64,000 bases of DNA, from assembly GCA_029237695.1 (NCBI GenBank), contig JAQRGA010000309.1, positions 62,001 to 126,000 on the forward strand, given 5' to 3'. Shown here in pieces: positions 48,445 through 57,740 of this stretch. Every line of letters starts with the position of its first letter. Position 1 is the first letter of the stretch. The stretch is from Conchocele bisecta. Taxonomy: Eukaryota > Mollusca > Bivalvia > Lucinida > Thyasiridae. Both the position numbers and the translations under genes were made by a program. Under the pieces are notes generated by a model, which did no database searches, was not told where the DNA came from, and saw only the letters and a program-made list of their open reading frames with translations.

Positions 48445-48572
48445 AATTTAGTAGTATTGCTTGTGTAGTTAGTCTAAACATTCTGCAGAATCGATTTCTG
48501 TTTAAACTTGGTCCGATTCAAATTTCTCTGCAGAATGTTCAGACTAACTACACAAGTAATGCTGCTAAATTT
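48445..48572. repeat. Fold-back, about 45-bp arms
   Basis: 'tagtagtattgcttgtgtag', 'ttagtctaaacattctgcag' returns as 'ctgcagaatgttcagactaa' through 'cacaagtaatgctgctaaat'. Confidence 0.88.
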
Positions 48573-48753
48573 GGTATTGGCGGACTCGTAGTGTTAACGG
48601 CTGAAACATGGTCATCATTAAAAGGAAGAAACCGCATTTGTATTGATGAAAAATGAGATTTACCCGAGACCTCATGGGTGCCGCCATAGCTGCAGTGTAA
48701 ACAATAGACCGCGTGATCCCATACACTGGGTATAATATTTTTACGCGCCGGCC

Positions 48754-49005
48754 GTGGGGCGTGTACTAAATACTATTTTGACCCGCTATCTCGTTGTGTT
48801 GAGCCTACGACCCTTAGCACCAGCTTCTCTAGAATGCCCACCTTGGCTACTAGACTATGGACCTTCTGGAGGGGTTTGTTCTTGCGGATCTGCCAGCAAG
48901 GCACGCGTTGTGGGCTCTGTATGTCTGTTTGCTATGCTATGTGTAGGTAGCGTGCATATTCTGTCTAGCAATCAGACTCTAGCCTGCAACCTGTGCGTTG
49001 AATAA
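48754..49005 (+). other. Open frame with a CPPW motif, uncertain
   Basis: An 83-codon frame with GC-rich, codon-like composition and 'ASLECPPWLLDYGPSGGVCS' followed by a hydrophobic 'VCLFAMLCVGSV'. It could be an exon remnant of a cysteine-rich extracellular protein; not recognised with confidence. It lies just outside the viral element. Confidence 0.25.
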
Positions 49006-49051
49006 CTCAGATTATCGCCACTGTGGTTCTCTACGGGATGAACACAGGATG

Positions 49052-49119
49052 AGTAGTATATAGGGAGTCAAAATGATACCACCTAACGGTGGTATCATTT
49101 CTCCACCCTATATACTACT
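49052..49119. repeat. Terminal palindrome at presumed left end of the viral element
   Basis: Outer arms AGTAGTATATAGGG / CCCTATATACTACT and inner arms 'aatgataccacc' / 'ggtggtatcatt' around TAAC. It separates host-type DNA from viral genes, so it is a candidate for part of the terminal inverted repeat. The partner at the right end is outside the window. Confidence 0.6.
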
Positions 49120-49241
49120 CCACCACCCCCCGAAAAATCAAAAATTGGTTAACGAGGAAATTGTCTCCCACCAACCACGAAAAATTGGTCGTGAAAAAAA
49201 AAACATAATGTTTTTCCGACAGTAAATTTATGATAAAATAA

Positions 49242-49544
49242 TTATTTAAATGTGCCCACGAGTGATAGTTTATATTCCAACACCCCATTTTTCTCCTCCA
49301 ATATAGCTAATTTATTTCGCAGATCAGCAACTAATTCTACCAGCTCTAGTCTACCACGTTCACCTGTAGCCACCTGACAGTGTAGTTGCTTATGTCTACA
49401 AAGAGTTTGGGCACTAATGAATTTACAAGGGCATCTGGGGCATTGAAATTGTCGGGGGACACAAGGAATTTTTCTACGTCTCGCTAGATGCCTTCGTAGA
49501 TATTCTTTACGCGTAAACGTCTTACAACAAGTCTCACACTCCAT
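49242..49544 (-). CDS. Zinc-finger / leucine-zipper-like protein
   Basis: 100 residues with two zinc-finger modules in the first half: a C-x2-C...H...C type at residues 3-28 ('CETCCKTFTRKEYLRRHLAR') and a clean C2H2 type at about 35-55 ('CPRCPCKFISAQTLCRHKQL' then H). The C-terminal third has leucine heptads ('LELVELVADLRNKLAILEEK') predicting a dimerising coiled coil. This suggests a sequence-specific DNA-binding dimer, possibly a viral transcription regulator. It lies outermost in the element, transcribed toward the terminus and divergent from the polymerase block. The frame is intact. Function is inferred from domains only. Confidence 0.65.
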   Translation of the reverse strand: MECETCCKTFTRKEYLRRHLARRRKIPCVPRQFQCPRCPCKFISAQTLCRHKQLHCQVATGERGRLELVELVADLRNKLAILEEKNGVLEYKLSLVGTFK

Positions 49545-49659
49545 TATATATGTATATGTTTATGTTTATATTCAATTAGAAGTGAAAAAAACATAATGTT
49601 TTCAAGACCAATTGAACAGATAAATTTCATAGGTTATACAAAAGTATATTACAGAAAAT

Positions 49660-49999
49660 ATGATAACGTCAGAAACTAGAGCAGAAATAGAAAGTTTGAG
49701 AAGAGAAGCCGAATCTCTAGGGATTACTTATAGTAAACGGTTGAGAGTTAGGGGGTTGACAAATCTTATAAACTCCACAAAGAATGAGGCGTTTATGAGC
49801 GGTTTACCCGCGCCACAAACGAGGAGCCTTTAAAGATATATCCAAAGCGGATGAAGTTGGTAACAGAATTCAAAAAGAAAGTATTGCGGGGTTAAGGGCT
49901 AGTGTAATTAATTCTAAAGAATTACCTTCAAGCACAAATAATTTGTCCCAAATTAGACGCCAAAATAATAATAGAAAAAATCTATCGTTAGCGGGATAG
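49660..49999 (+). pseudogene. Small ORF with HeH/SAP-like segment, frameshifted
   Basis: The first part (49,660-49,833, 57 codons) has 'ETRAEIESLRREAESLGITY' followed by basic 'SKRLRVRGLTNLIN', resembling helix-extension-helix (SAP/HeH-type) nucleic-acid-binding modules. A one-base shift near 49,825 passes to another frame open to 49,999 ('SKADEVGNRIQKESIAGLRA'). It could be a separate small gene or the start of the polymerase ORF. The family is not recognised. Confidence 0.45.
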
Positions 50000-52900
50000 T
50001 GGAAAAAGGTGAAGAAATATTGGGGGCTCACGATGAAACATTGGAAAAGGTAGAAAATGGAAGACGGGTAGTTACATTATCCTTTCGTAAAAACATTAAC
50101 ATTAACGAGTCTGAACGCATGTCCGATAAACTCGCTCCGTATCTAACAACCAATTTTTATTTGAGATATTCATATTCTTACAAGCTAGAACATATGGAGG
50201 AAATTAAAATGGAAAACCTAAAACTATAATATTTCACAAAAATCTCGGTGGTAGCGAACCACTATCATCAATGAAAACCGTTAAAAAATGGCTGTCAGAT
50301 AAGGAGCAAACACGAATAATGTCCGATAAAATAGACAGACCAAATACAAAGTGGAAGTTTGTAAGATGGGTAGAGGTTTTTTGTAAAGCTAATACAGGTA
50401 GTAGGGGAATAGATTTGGGACTACAATCCAAAGAAGCAGCAGGAGGAGAACTTCCAGAATGGTTGAGGAATAGAAAAGGTATGTATTCTTTAGATAAGTA
50501 TAATGACGATCTTTGTCTGTTCAGGTGTCTAGCTATGCACCTTGATAAAAAGATCAGACCTGACAGATGTATAGGAAAGGCGAAAGAACTTAGTAAGCAA
50601 TATTTCGGTAGTAATGTGGTTTCACCAATTTCTTTTTCAGATCTGAAAAAGGTTGAAGAGTTTTTTAAAATCGGTATAGAAGTATATCAACCCACTGAAT
50701 GTAATGTATGGTGGTTGAAAAAGGTACCAGCGCACTATAAGGCAATAGGTAATAAACCAATGACAATAGGACTGTTTAATAATCACGCATTTCTGATAAA
50801 AAACCTTAAAAACCTATCTAAAATTTACGCCTGCGATAATTGCAAGCAGAAATTCACGAAAGCGAGTAATATGAAGAGACACGGACCAACATGTATGAGA
50901 GGTGAGACAAAAGTAATATGTGATGGTAATTATTTAGAGCGCCCGCGTTCGTCGTTCGAGAAAGCGTTTTACCCAAAAGGTTCTAACAGTTATGGGGCGA
51001 TCGATTGGATGTATTCTGTGGAAAAGCGGGAGGGAATTCACATTCACCACGAACAGTGCGGACACGGAGGTGAAAGATGGATTTTAGGAGCTCCGGTAGA
51101 TGGATACTGTCCAGAAACCAATACCGTATATCAATATCACGGCTGTTACTGGCACGGGTGTGAGATTCATGCAAAGCATAGAAAAGAAGAACGCGCATCC
51201 ACTATGAGAAGAGATAAAGTTATTAGAAAAAGCAAAGAATTCACCTAGTAGTTATGTGGGAATGCGAATTCCAAAGAACGGGTAAAGATATAAAGATCGG
51301 TTGTGACACTACTCTTTATCCATATCAGATAGTATACGATTTTGAGGCGATCTCCAGCCAGAAGTTGAAACTACCGGTAATAGTTTAGAGTACGAAGCTG
51401 AGCACGTTCCGGCAAGCGTTAGTATAGGAGATAATTTCTCAGGAACAGTAACTCATATTTGTGATAAAGATCCCGCAAAACTTATAGATAAAAAATTCGT
51501 AGAAGATTTGAAAGTCAGGGGAAAAGCTATAAGAGAAGAAGTGTGGTCAAGATATAGGTTTAATACAGAACATTTACGTAAAAACCAAAATCGCCAAGAT
51601 CGAACAGTGGATAGAGCAAGTACCGGTTATAGGTTTTAACAGCAGTAAGTACGATATAAAACTTAATAAAGAAATATTTAGTAGGTGAACTGGCATCAAC
51701 AACAAAGAAAGTAATGGTCGGAAAACGTGCAAACGCAACAATATTTCTATTTACTCCAGAGTTTAGATTTCTTGATGTAATACTTTATCTAGGACCCGGT
51801 GTAAGTTACGATAGTTGGATAAAAGCCTACGAATGCAAAGGACAGAAATCTTTCTTTCCTTATGAGTGGTTCGATTCTCCAGACAAACTGGATTACCCAG
51901 GACTACCGGATATAGAGAATTGGTATTCCAAACTATCTGGGAAAATGTTAATAGATGAAACAGAATTAAGTAAATGTCGTAGAATTTTCGAAGAAAATAA
52001 TATGAAAACTTTCAGAGATTGGTTGAAATATTATAACGATTTAGATGTAGCACCGTTCCTAGAAGCGGTGGAAAAAATGTGTGAATTTTATAAACACAGA
52101 GGTGTGGATATTTTCAAAGATGCGGTAACACTACCTGGAGTAGCTATACAATATTTATTGAGAGGAACCATTAAAGAACAAAAATCTTCAAAGACGATTA
52201 TACCGGAGGATGCTCTATATGCACCAAAAAAAGAAACATACGAAATGATGAAGGACGCTCTAGTTGGCGGTCCATCAATAGTATTTACACGATATGCAGA
52301 AGCTGGTGTTTCAAATATTAGATCTAATTCCTCAAATGAAATTAACAAACCTTGCAAGGCTGTTTTGGGGTACGATGCAAACGCGTTATATTTATCTACG
52401 TTAAATAAAGAGATGCCGTGTGGGAGAGAAACTATAGAGCTATAGATAGACCCCACATAACCCTAAATTTATTAAAAAGTTTTGTAAAAGAGTTTTATCT
52501 GGAGACTGGTTTTGGGTTTGCGGAGGTGGATATAGAAGTTCCACACAACTTAAAAGATAAGTTTTCTGAAATGTCCCCAATATTTATAAACAGAGAAGTA
52601 GAGGTTGATGAAGTTCCCACACACATGTTAAAATATTTGGAAGATACTGGAAGAACTAGAGGAAATGGAAGAAAATTGGTGGGATCTATGACCGCCACTA
52701 AAGTATTGCTGCACGCGCCACTGTTGAAATGGTAATATTTAAAACACGGCCTCGAAATAAACTGGAGTATTCATCGTGTTTATAGATATTATTATGGGGA
52801 AAACCATTCGAATGGTTCGCAAAAAGAAGTTACAGCCGCAAGACGAACAGGCGATGTAGAACCAAATAAGAAACCAGTAGCCGACATAATGAAATTATTA

Positions 52901-53683
52901 GGAAACTCGTGTTGTGGAGGAAAAATGATAGAGGCAACGGAGAGACATTTAAATACGACATATACACAAAAACGAAACCTGTGTTGACAAAGCATTAAGA
53001 TCTGCATTCTTGACGATTTGGAAGAGATAGGAGATGCGTACGAAATATCTTCAAGAAAACCCAGGTGTGCGGTAAAGAGACCATTCCATTGTGGAATAGC
53101 GGTTTATCAACTAGCTAAATTGAGAATGTTGGAATTTTACTACGAATTTCTAGATAAATACGTAAAAAGAGAAGACTTTGAATTAATACAGATGGATACA
53201 GATAGTATGTATGTAGGAGTTAGTGGAAAAACGATAGAGGAATTGATTAGACCTAACTTACTAGACGAGTTTGAAAAAGAAAGAAAAAAAGAAATGGTTG
53301 GCTTGGTATAAATGGAGCGAAAGAGAGCCGGACTTTTCAAAATGGAATTTAGCGGGGATAGGGCGATAGAGTTATCTAGTAAGTGTTATTTCGTAGAAAA
53401 AATTAATATCACTAAAGATAATTTGGAACAAATTAAAATTAATAAAAACTCTGCGAAAGGAATGTCCAAGAGAACTAACAATTTAAATTGGGATAGATAT
53501 AAACGAGTACTAAGTGAAACTACAGAAGATGGAAAACACATTATAGATGTAGCACAAAATAGAGGATTTAAAATGAAAGACGGCGTTATGAAAACGTACT
53601 GTCAACAAAAATTAGGACTCTCGGCATACTACGATATAAAAGACGCGTGTTACCAGACGGAATACATACAGAACCTCTATTGA
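49999..53683 (+). pseudogene. polB: Protein-primed family B DNA polymerase (pPolB), multiply frameshifted
   Basis: Replicates the viral genome from a protein primer (family knowledge). In order: an N-terminal region (49,999-50,800), a zinc finger 'YACDNCKQKFTKASNMKRHG' (about 50,825), a Vsr-like endonuclease module with 'VYQYHGCYWHGCEIHAKH' (about 51,130), Exo I 'YDFEAI' (51,328), Exo II 'GFNSSKYDIKL' (51,630), 'FLDVILYLGPGVSYDSW', Exo III 'YNDLD', motif A 'GYDANALYLSTL', motif B 'KLLGNSCCGGK' (with what looks like an extra codon), motif C 'MDTDSMY' (53,193), and a thumb segment (53,312-53,683). Frame breaks fall near 50,205, 51,245, 51,358, 51,580, 51,690, 52,430, 52,735-52,795, 52,985 and 53,295. 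Catalytic aspartates survive, but the gene cannot make one protein. Its stop codon is one base from the convergent integrase stop. Confidence 0.92.
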
Positions 53684-53684
53684 T

Positions 53685-54644
53685 TTAAGTAATCGGGGGT
53701 AGCTGGGTGTCAGAAGGCACTATAAGAAGTTCTTCGCGAACAAACCCTCGAGATGGCCCATCATCCAAATAGTAGAGCACGGGCTCATCGGGTTTGGTAA
53801 TAGATCGATCTAGATGATATACATTGAGAGACCACACTGGATCAGTCGCGCGGCGGCTGCCACCTTCGAGCTCTCCCGGTTGATAGAGGTACCGGACGTC
53901 AATATCTGATGGAAGTGCAATCGCCGATTGCTGCTCCTCTAAACCAACGGGTCGCCCGCGCGAGACGGAAGAGGGCTCGCTCGTCACCCTTTTAAACTTG
54001 ATAGCATCTACAGGCTTCTTACCTATCAATCTGGTCACCTCTCCGTTCAGTGCGGAGACCACGGCGGGCAGTCTGGCCACCCACTCGGTCGATCGCGAAT
54101 GAGGGTTTACAAGTTCTTTAGCGTATTGGTGTCCGAACAGTCTCTCAGCCAGGGTTCGATTGAAGCGTTCCACGATCCCCTGGTCCCGGTGGATGAACTC
54201 GCGGCCGGGATCGACCTGGAGAAGATTCGGCCATTTGAGAGGACTCCTCTTATATATTCGGGAAAGAGCCTCGGCCACTTCCTTAGACTCTTTAGTGGCC
54301 AACGGCTCAGCCCCCTTATAACGACTCGCTACGTCAACGATTGTCAGTGCGTACTTGTACGTCTTGCGACCGACGCGATCGTGAGGTAGAAACAGGAGGT
54401 CCGCTTGGTGAACTTGGTTCGGCACCGGCACGTCGAATTTCGGCCGCGGAATATTGTGAGGCGCGGGTAAATAGATCTGCCAGATGGCCTGCTTCTTGAG
54501 CCATTCCTTGACAGCGTTTTCTGAAACCTTGGTCGCCGCCGCGAGGTTCTTGATGGCCGCGAGTCCCTTCCAGTAGCCGCGTGGGCTATAGTATGTATTC
54601 GACAGCTTGCGCGTTAGTTTGGTATCAAGTTTGCGCGTGTTCAT
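53685..54644 (-). CDS. int: Retrovirus-type DDE integrase with a core deletion
   Basis: Catalyses insertion of the viral genome into host DNA (family knowledge). The 319-residue frame is uninterrupted. First catalytic Asp in 'VHQADLLFLP' (about residue 81), second in 'LQVDPGREF' (about 143), Glu in 'GIVERFNRTLAERLF' (about 158). The second Asp and the Glu are only about 13 residues apart, whereas retroviral-type integrases keep 35, so roughly 22 residues of the core appear to be missing between 'GREF' and 'IHRDQ'. The C-terminal SH3-like region ('VRYLYQPGELEGG', 'PVLYYLDDGPSRGFVREELL') is preserved. The deletion keeps frame but should abolish catalysis. Convergent with the polymerase. Confidence 0.9.
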   Translation of the reverse strand: MNTRKLDTKLTRKLSNTYYSPRGYWKGLAAIKNLAAATKVSENAVKEWLKKQAIWQIYLPAPHNIPRPKFDVPVPNQVHQADLLFLPHDRVGRKTYKYALTIVDVASRYKGAEPLATKESKEVAEALSRIYKRSPLKWPNLLQVDPGREFIHRDQGIVERFNRTLAERLFGHQYAKELVNPHSRSTEWVARLPAVVSALNGEVTRLIGKKPVDAIKFKRVTSEPSSVSRGRPVGLEEQQSAIALPSDIDVRYLYQPGELEGGSRRATDPVWSLNVYHLDRSITKPDEPVLYYLDDGPSRGFVREELLIVPSDTQLPPIT

Positions 54645-54768
54645 CGTATGCGAAGTATTCTAATATATCGGACAATCTCCAACATGCCCTCGCCAGTTCG
54701 TCCGGTAACTGCGTCGTTATAATAAACCTTTGTTGGAAGTTTCGCTGCAGCCCCAAGCGCGTTTGGGT

Positions 54769-55005
54769 TCAAGACAGGAGAGGGGAATCTAATTCATTCA
54801 ATCTCGATTGGGAGTCCAATCCCCCAGGATTGGTGGAGGAATCTAACATCCGCTTTGCGAAAAGGGTGGCCTCTTTTTCGTCCTGGCGCCACGTCTCGAG
54901 AGAATCTCGGGCCAGACGAATCATACTCTTTGCACCAGGTAAACGATGTTTTTGGGCAGTGTAGCCTACATCGATCATAGCGTCATAAAGTTCGTCAACT
55001 AACAT
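54769..55005 (-). CDS. Small acidic/helical protein, unknown
   Basis: 78 residues starting MLVDELYDAMIDVGYTAQKH, mostly helical and charged ('ARDSLETWRQDEKEATLFAK'). No family recognised. The 3' end overlaps two copies of the CCAAT/ATTGG palindrome (54,799-54,812 and 54,816-54,833), giving the residues 'LDSQSRLNEL', so the natural C-terminus may have been altered. It lies between the integrase and the small membrane proteins, all on the minus strand. Confidence 0.5.
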   Translation of the reverse strand: MLVDELYDAMIDVGYTAQKHRLPGAKSMIRLARDSLETWRQDEKEATLFAKRMLDSSTNPGGLDSQSRLNELDSPLLS

Positions 55006-55055
55006 CGTTCTATATATATATATTTATAAAAAAAAATGTTTTTTAATTAATTAAT

Positions 55056-55398
55056 TTAAAACCTCAATTGAATATAGTAGCCGGCGAGACCCACCACACC
55101 CATTCCCACGATGATGAACGCGATCTCGCGGTCCTTTTGGGGCTCTGACGGTACATAGAAATCTGAAAGTTGGGGCTCGGGATCCATTGGATCGAGACTT
55201 TTGTGCGGATATGCCAGCGCGTACTCGTTTTTTCGACCACGCTTCCTTTGCGCTATTGAGTTGTTCTACAGCTAAATCATGGCGCTTACGCTCCTCATCC
55301 ACGTTCGAGCTTTTCATTTTAGAGAATATAAAGTTGCTACCGCTGAACGCCAATGCGTTTACAAGCGCACCACCTACTATTACTGCGATTGAAGCCAT
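55056..55398 (-). pseudogene. Small two-helix membrane protein, frameshifted
   Basis: N-terminal hydrophobic segment 'ASIAVIVGGALVNALAFSGS', then a charged helix 'EERKRHDLAVEQLNSAKEAW'. Near 55,190-55,240 the frame changes. In the second frame the protein continues to a C-terminal hydrophobic segment 'IAFIIVGMGVVGLAGYYIQL' with a stop at about 55,056. Two membrane helices around a basic coiled region suggest a virion or assembly membrane protein. I believe similar small ORFs occur in cnidarian Polintons (memory, unverified). Confidence 0.6.
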
Positions 55399-55419
55399 TT
55401 ATTTCCATATATTGAACTG

Positions 55420-55633
55420 GTAGAATTCCAGCTTTAACTAGATAATCTCGGGTCCAAACTGCGGCCGCTACATCTAAGGTCGCGAGCCCTACGGTCTCTC
55501 ACAGTAAAGTCCAATTTGGGAGCGGTTCCTCCTAGGGCCATCTTTGATAGTCGAGCATACCCGATACTGAAACCCATATCACCACGGCGTGATAAAGCGC
55601 ATTCACTAACATTTTACCATCTTGTTCAGCCAT
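55420..55633 (-). pseudogene. Small hydrophobic protein, frameshifted
   Basis: Begins 'MAEQDGKMLVNALYHA' (ATG at 55,631-55,633) and continues after two small frame changes with 'GFSIGYARLSKMALGGTAPK' and a terminal 'VKAGIL'-type segment. About 70 codons in all. Position and size match the set of tiny membrane proteins of this element. Function unknown. Too short and broken for standard ORF calling. Confidence 0.45.
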
Positions 55634-55641
55634 TGTTATAA

Positions 55642-56192
55642 TTATTGCATATAAAAGGGGTCGCGATCAATGTTTAAATGGGGCGCATCCAATCGCGATT
55701 GGTGTTTCGTAACTTTCTTCTGAACACTGGCTGGTTGTTTTTTCGATAATATGGGGTATTTCCAAACGCACAGGGCACCAACAACTGCCAGACCACCACC
55801 AACAACCCAACTCCAATTCACGAATTTGGGTTCAATCGGATTCGCCCAACTCCAACGGCAGTTTGTATTGGGTGACAAATTCAAAGAATTTGAGTGTGCT
55901 TCCAATTCGTGATTGGGGGTGTTGTTGTACTCAACTCTGTCTTCAGATGTTTTGCTGTCTCCGTCCCCGATTGCAACCCCAATCTCGATTGGAGTTTAGC
56001 CTCTCGAAGCTCGGCGAGTATTTTATCTTGTTTAACTTTTCGGGTGGCAGCCGCCGCCCGCCCAGCTGCCTGTCTTTTGGGATTTTTTATATGCGGTATG
56101 TCATCCAGTGGCGGAGTAACACTCTGGTTCGATTGTGTTGGAGCAATCTGGTTCAACTCCGTCACTCTCGTGGGTGTGTCTTGTGTCATCAT
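55642..56192 (-). pseudogene. Lysine/alanine-rich protein with C-terminal membrane helix, frame broken at palindromes
   Basis: The first block (start ATG 56,190-56,192) has a proline-poor linker then a basic helix 'RQAAGRAAAATRKVKQDKIL'. The second block (to 55,642) has a membrane helix 'WSWVVGGGLAVVGALCVWKY' followed by a lysine-rich tail. The switch between frames falls in a cluster of CCAAT/ATTGG palindromes at 55,813-55,916; others lie at 55,689 and 55,979. A single gene split by these insertions is the simplest reading. Probably a virion-associated basic membrane protein; function unknown. Confidence 0.55.
55867..55892 (+). repeat. 26-bp palindrome-type insert, copy 1
   Basis: ATTGGGTGACAAATTCAAAG + AATTTG; inner palindrome CAAATTC-AAA-GAATTTG. 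Shares 24 of 26 positions, allowing one gap, with 62,576-62,601 in an unrelated gene. Lies at the frame change of the basic membrane protein. Confidence 0.8.
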
Positions 56193-56752
56193 TTATATTA
56201 TTAATATTAGAGCTTATAGTTCGTGGGCATATATGTCCAAATTGACAGTGTTTACCCGTGGTCAACGCGGTTGTCAGCGGAGCTAAGTACATTCCAAACT
56301 TGTGATAAATTGAGCAGCATGCCGTTCTAAGAGTGTGTCCTATAAAAGGGTCAGTCTCTAGATCATCAATCAACCCCGCAGTGTTTGGTATAGGGAGAAG
56401 TCTACTAACGGCGGTAGCGTACAAATGAATAGCCGCCGATCCAAGAGTTTTTGTCATCTCTGCTCCCAATTTGGATTCGTATCGCGCATACATTTTATCG
56501 ATCTCCGCATCTGACATCTTATCCACCTGAAAAACTGAGAGACGCCTACCGAGGATAATGCTCCGATTGTCCCCGCCCAGCAACCAGCGCAGCTAGCCGC
56601 TCTCGTCGCGCCGCATTTTCATTTTCATTAGGAGTCGTTGCACTCAACCCAATACCAACCCCCGATCCCGATTGCTCTGTCGGATCATTATTGTTGGCAG
56701 TCGGAGTTGAGGTTTCTTCTATTAGCTGATCGAGAAGTTCGTCGCAGTTCAT
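56101..56752 (-). pseudogene. Conserved Polinton protein of unknown function, frameshifted
   Basis: Starts 'MNCDELLDQLIEETSTPTAN' (ATG at 56,750-56,752) directly after the AT-rich box. A low-complexity N/E linker follows, with a frame change near 56,578, then a helical region 'MSDAEIDKMYARYESKLGAE' and a C-terminal 'GKHCQFGHICP' that could bind metal. The natural end is probably near 56,216, since further residues overlap the start of the next gene. Possibly structural; I recall related ORFs in invertebrate Polintons but cannot confirm. Confidence 0.55.
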
Positions 56753-56770
56753 TTTTCTTAAAATTAATTT
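56753..56770 (-). promoter_or_regulatory. AT-rich box immediately before an ATG
   Basis: TTTTCTTAAAATTAATTT, the reverse complement of the boxes at 59,061 and 62,484, abuts the start codon at 56,752. A candidate viral promoter or start-site element. Confidence 0.5.
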
Positions 56771-56890
56771 AACTATTCTAACAAGTCTCATCACTTTAAC
56801 ATATTTATTTATTACAAAAATAATAAATGCGCACCACCCGATACTTATGATCACCATTGTGCTCGCAACAAAGCTCGCAGCGGAGCACCA

Positions 56891-57029
56891 AATTGTTAAC
56901 ATTGTTAACCATTTGTTAAGCATTTGTTCAGCATTTGTTCAGCAATTGCTAAGCATTTGTTCAGTATTTGTTCAGCATTGTTCAGTATTTGTTCAGCATT
57001 GCTCAGCAATTGCTAAGCATTGCAATAGC
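56891..57029. repeat. Iteron array: 13 units of 10-11 bp
   Basis: Consecutive units of consensus ATTTGTTCAGC (variants AATTGCTAAGC, ATTGTTCAGT, AATTGTTAAC), 139 bp in all, each close to one helical turn. The array lies between the ATPase 3' end and the next gene start, with no domain-supported gene across it. A candidate origin or transcription-factor array. Confidence 0.85.
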
Positions 57030-57050
57030 TTATTACTTTGTAATTTTCCT

Positions 57051-57077
57051 AATTTTTTCAAAATTATTAATTAATTG
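57051..57077. promoter_or_regulatory. AT-rich box at ATPase 3' end
   Basis: AATTTTTTCAAAATTATTAA..., the same core as the box at 59,001. It overlaps the ATPase stop codon. Here it lies at a gene end, so it may also mark termination. Confidence 0.45.
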
Positions 57078-57740
57078 ATAACTTTATAAGCAGTTGGTTG
57101 ATCAGTCTTTAGCAAGAAGCTTGGCGTGCTTATTTCGGAAAGCATCTGTCGAACCTCCAGGCGCTCCTCGCGCGTTGGGATAACGTCATTCTCTCGAAGA
57201 CAGTCATCGAATGAGTCTCGGTCCTTGCAGTGAAAGAGGGCGACCCATTTCGTTTGCTCGCGCAGATCCTTGAGGACGGCGTTGTATTTTTGAGTGGATA
57301 TCCATACGCTTTGTCTAGCATGGCGGCCAGAAAATGCGAGCTCGGAGAGCATGTCCTTTCTTTTTGGTCATCGCCGCCTTGGCCGAGCAATCGTCAATCA
57401 CGTATAGGGTGGGCTCGCCCTGAAATATTTGGTATAAACCACGCAACCAATCGTGAAGCCTATCACCCGGGTCAATAACGTATACCTCAGGGTCGGTCCA
57501 TATCCACGGGCGCCGCTGATAAGTATCGTTGTGCCGCACAGTGGGACACAGGATCACAATGTGACGAAAGGCATCGCGGTAGGATCCCTCGAGTAAGTCG
57601 AGGATGAAAACCGTTTTTCCACATCCTGTCTGCCCACATATTATGGCAGAGTGAGCATCTCCAATCGTGAATTGGTATTGATTGCTAGATTTCTTAATTT
57701 TTTCTTTAGAATTAGTAGATCGCTGATACGTATCGACCAT
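57071..57740 (-). pseudogene. FtsK/HerA-type genome-packaging ATPase, one frameshift
   Basis: Pumps viral DNA into capsids (family knowledge). The start MVDTYQR (57,738-57,740) overlaps the capsid gene's end by 29 bp. Walker A 'ICGQTGCGKTVF' at about residues 38-49, Walker B 'PTLYVIDDCS' at about 112, and a downstream sensor 'SVWISTQKYN'. A one-base frame change near 57,348 divides the gene into 57,315-57,740 and 57,071-57,352. Total about 220 residues, normal for Polinton ATPases. A palindrome copy (57,661-57,675) lies just before Walker A, encoding 'YQFTIGD'. Confidence 0.88.

Noticed and set aside
54099..54389. 96-codon plus-strand ORF
   Set aside because: Antisense shadow of the integrase.
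54769..55005. Toxin-antitoxin-like small gene
   Set aside because: Only small size and charge suggested it; no motif supports it.
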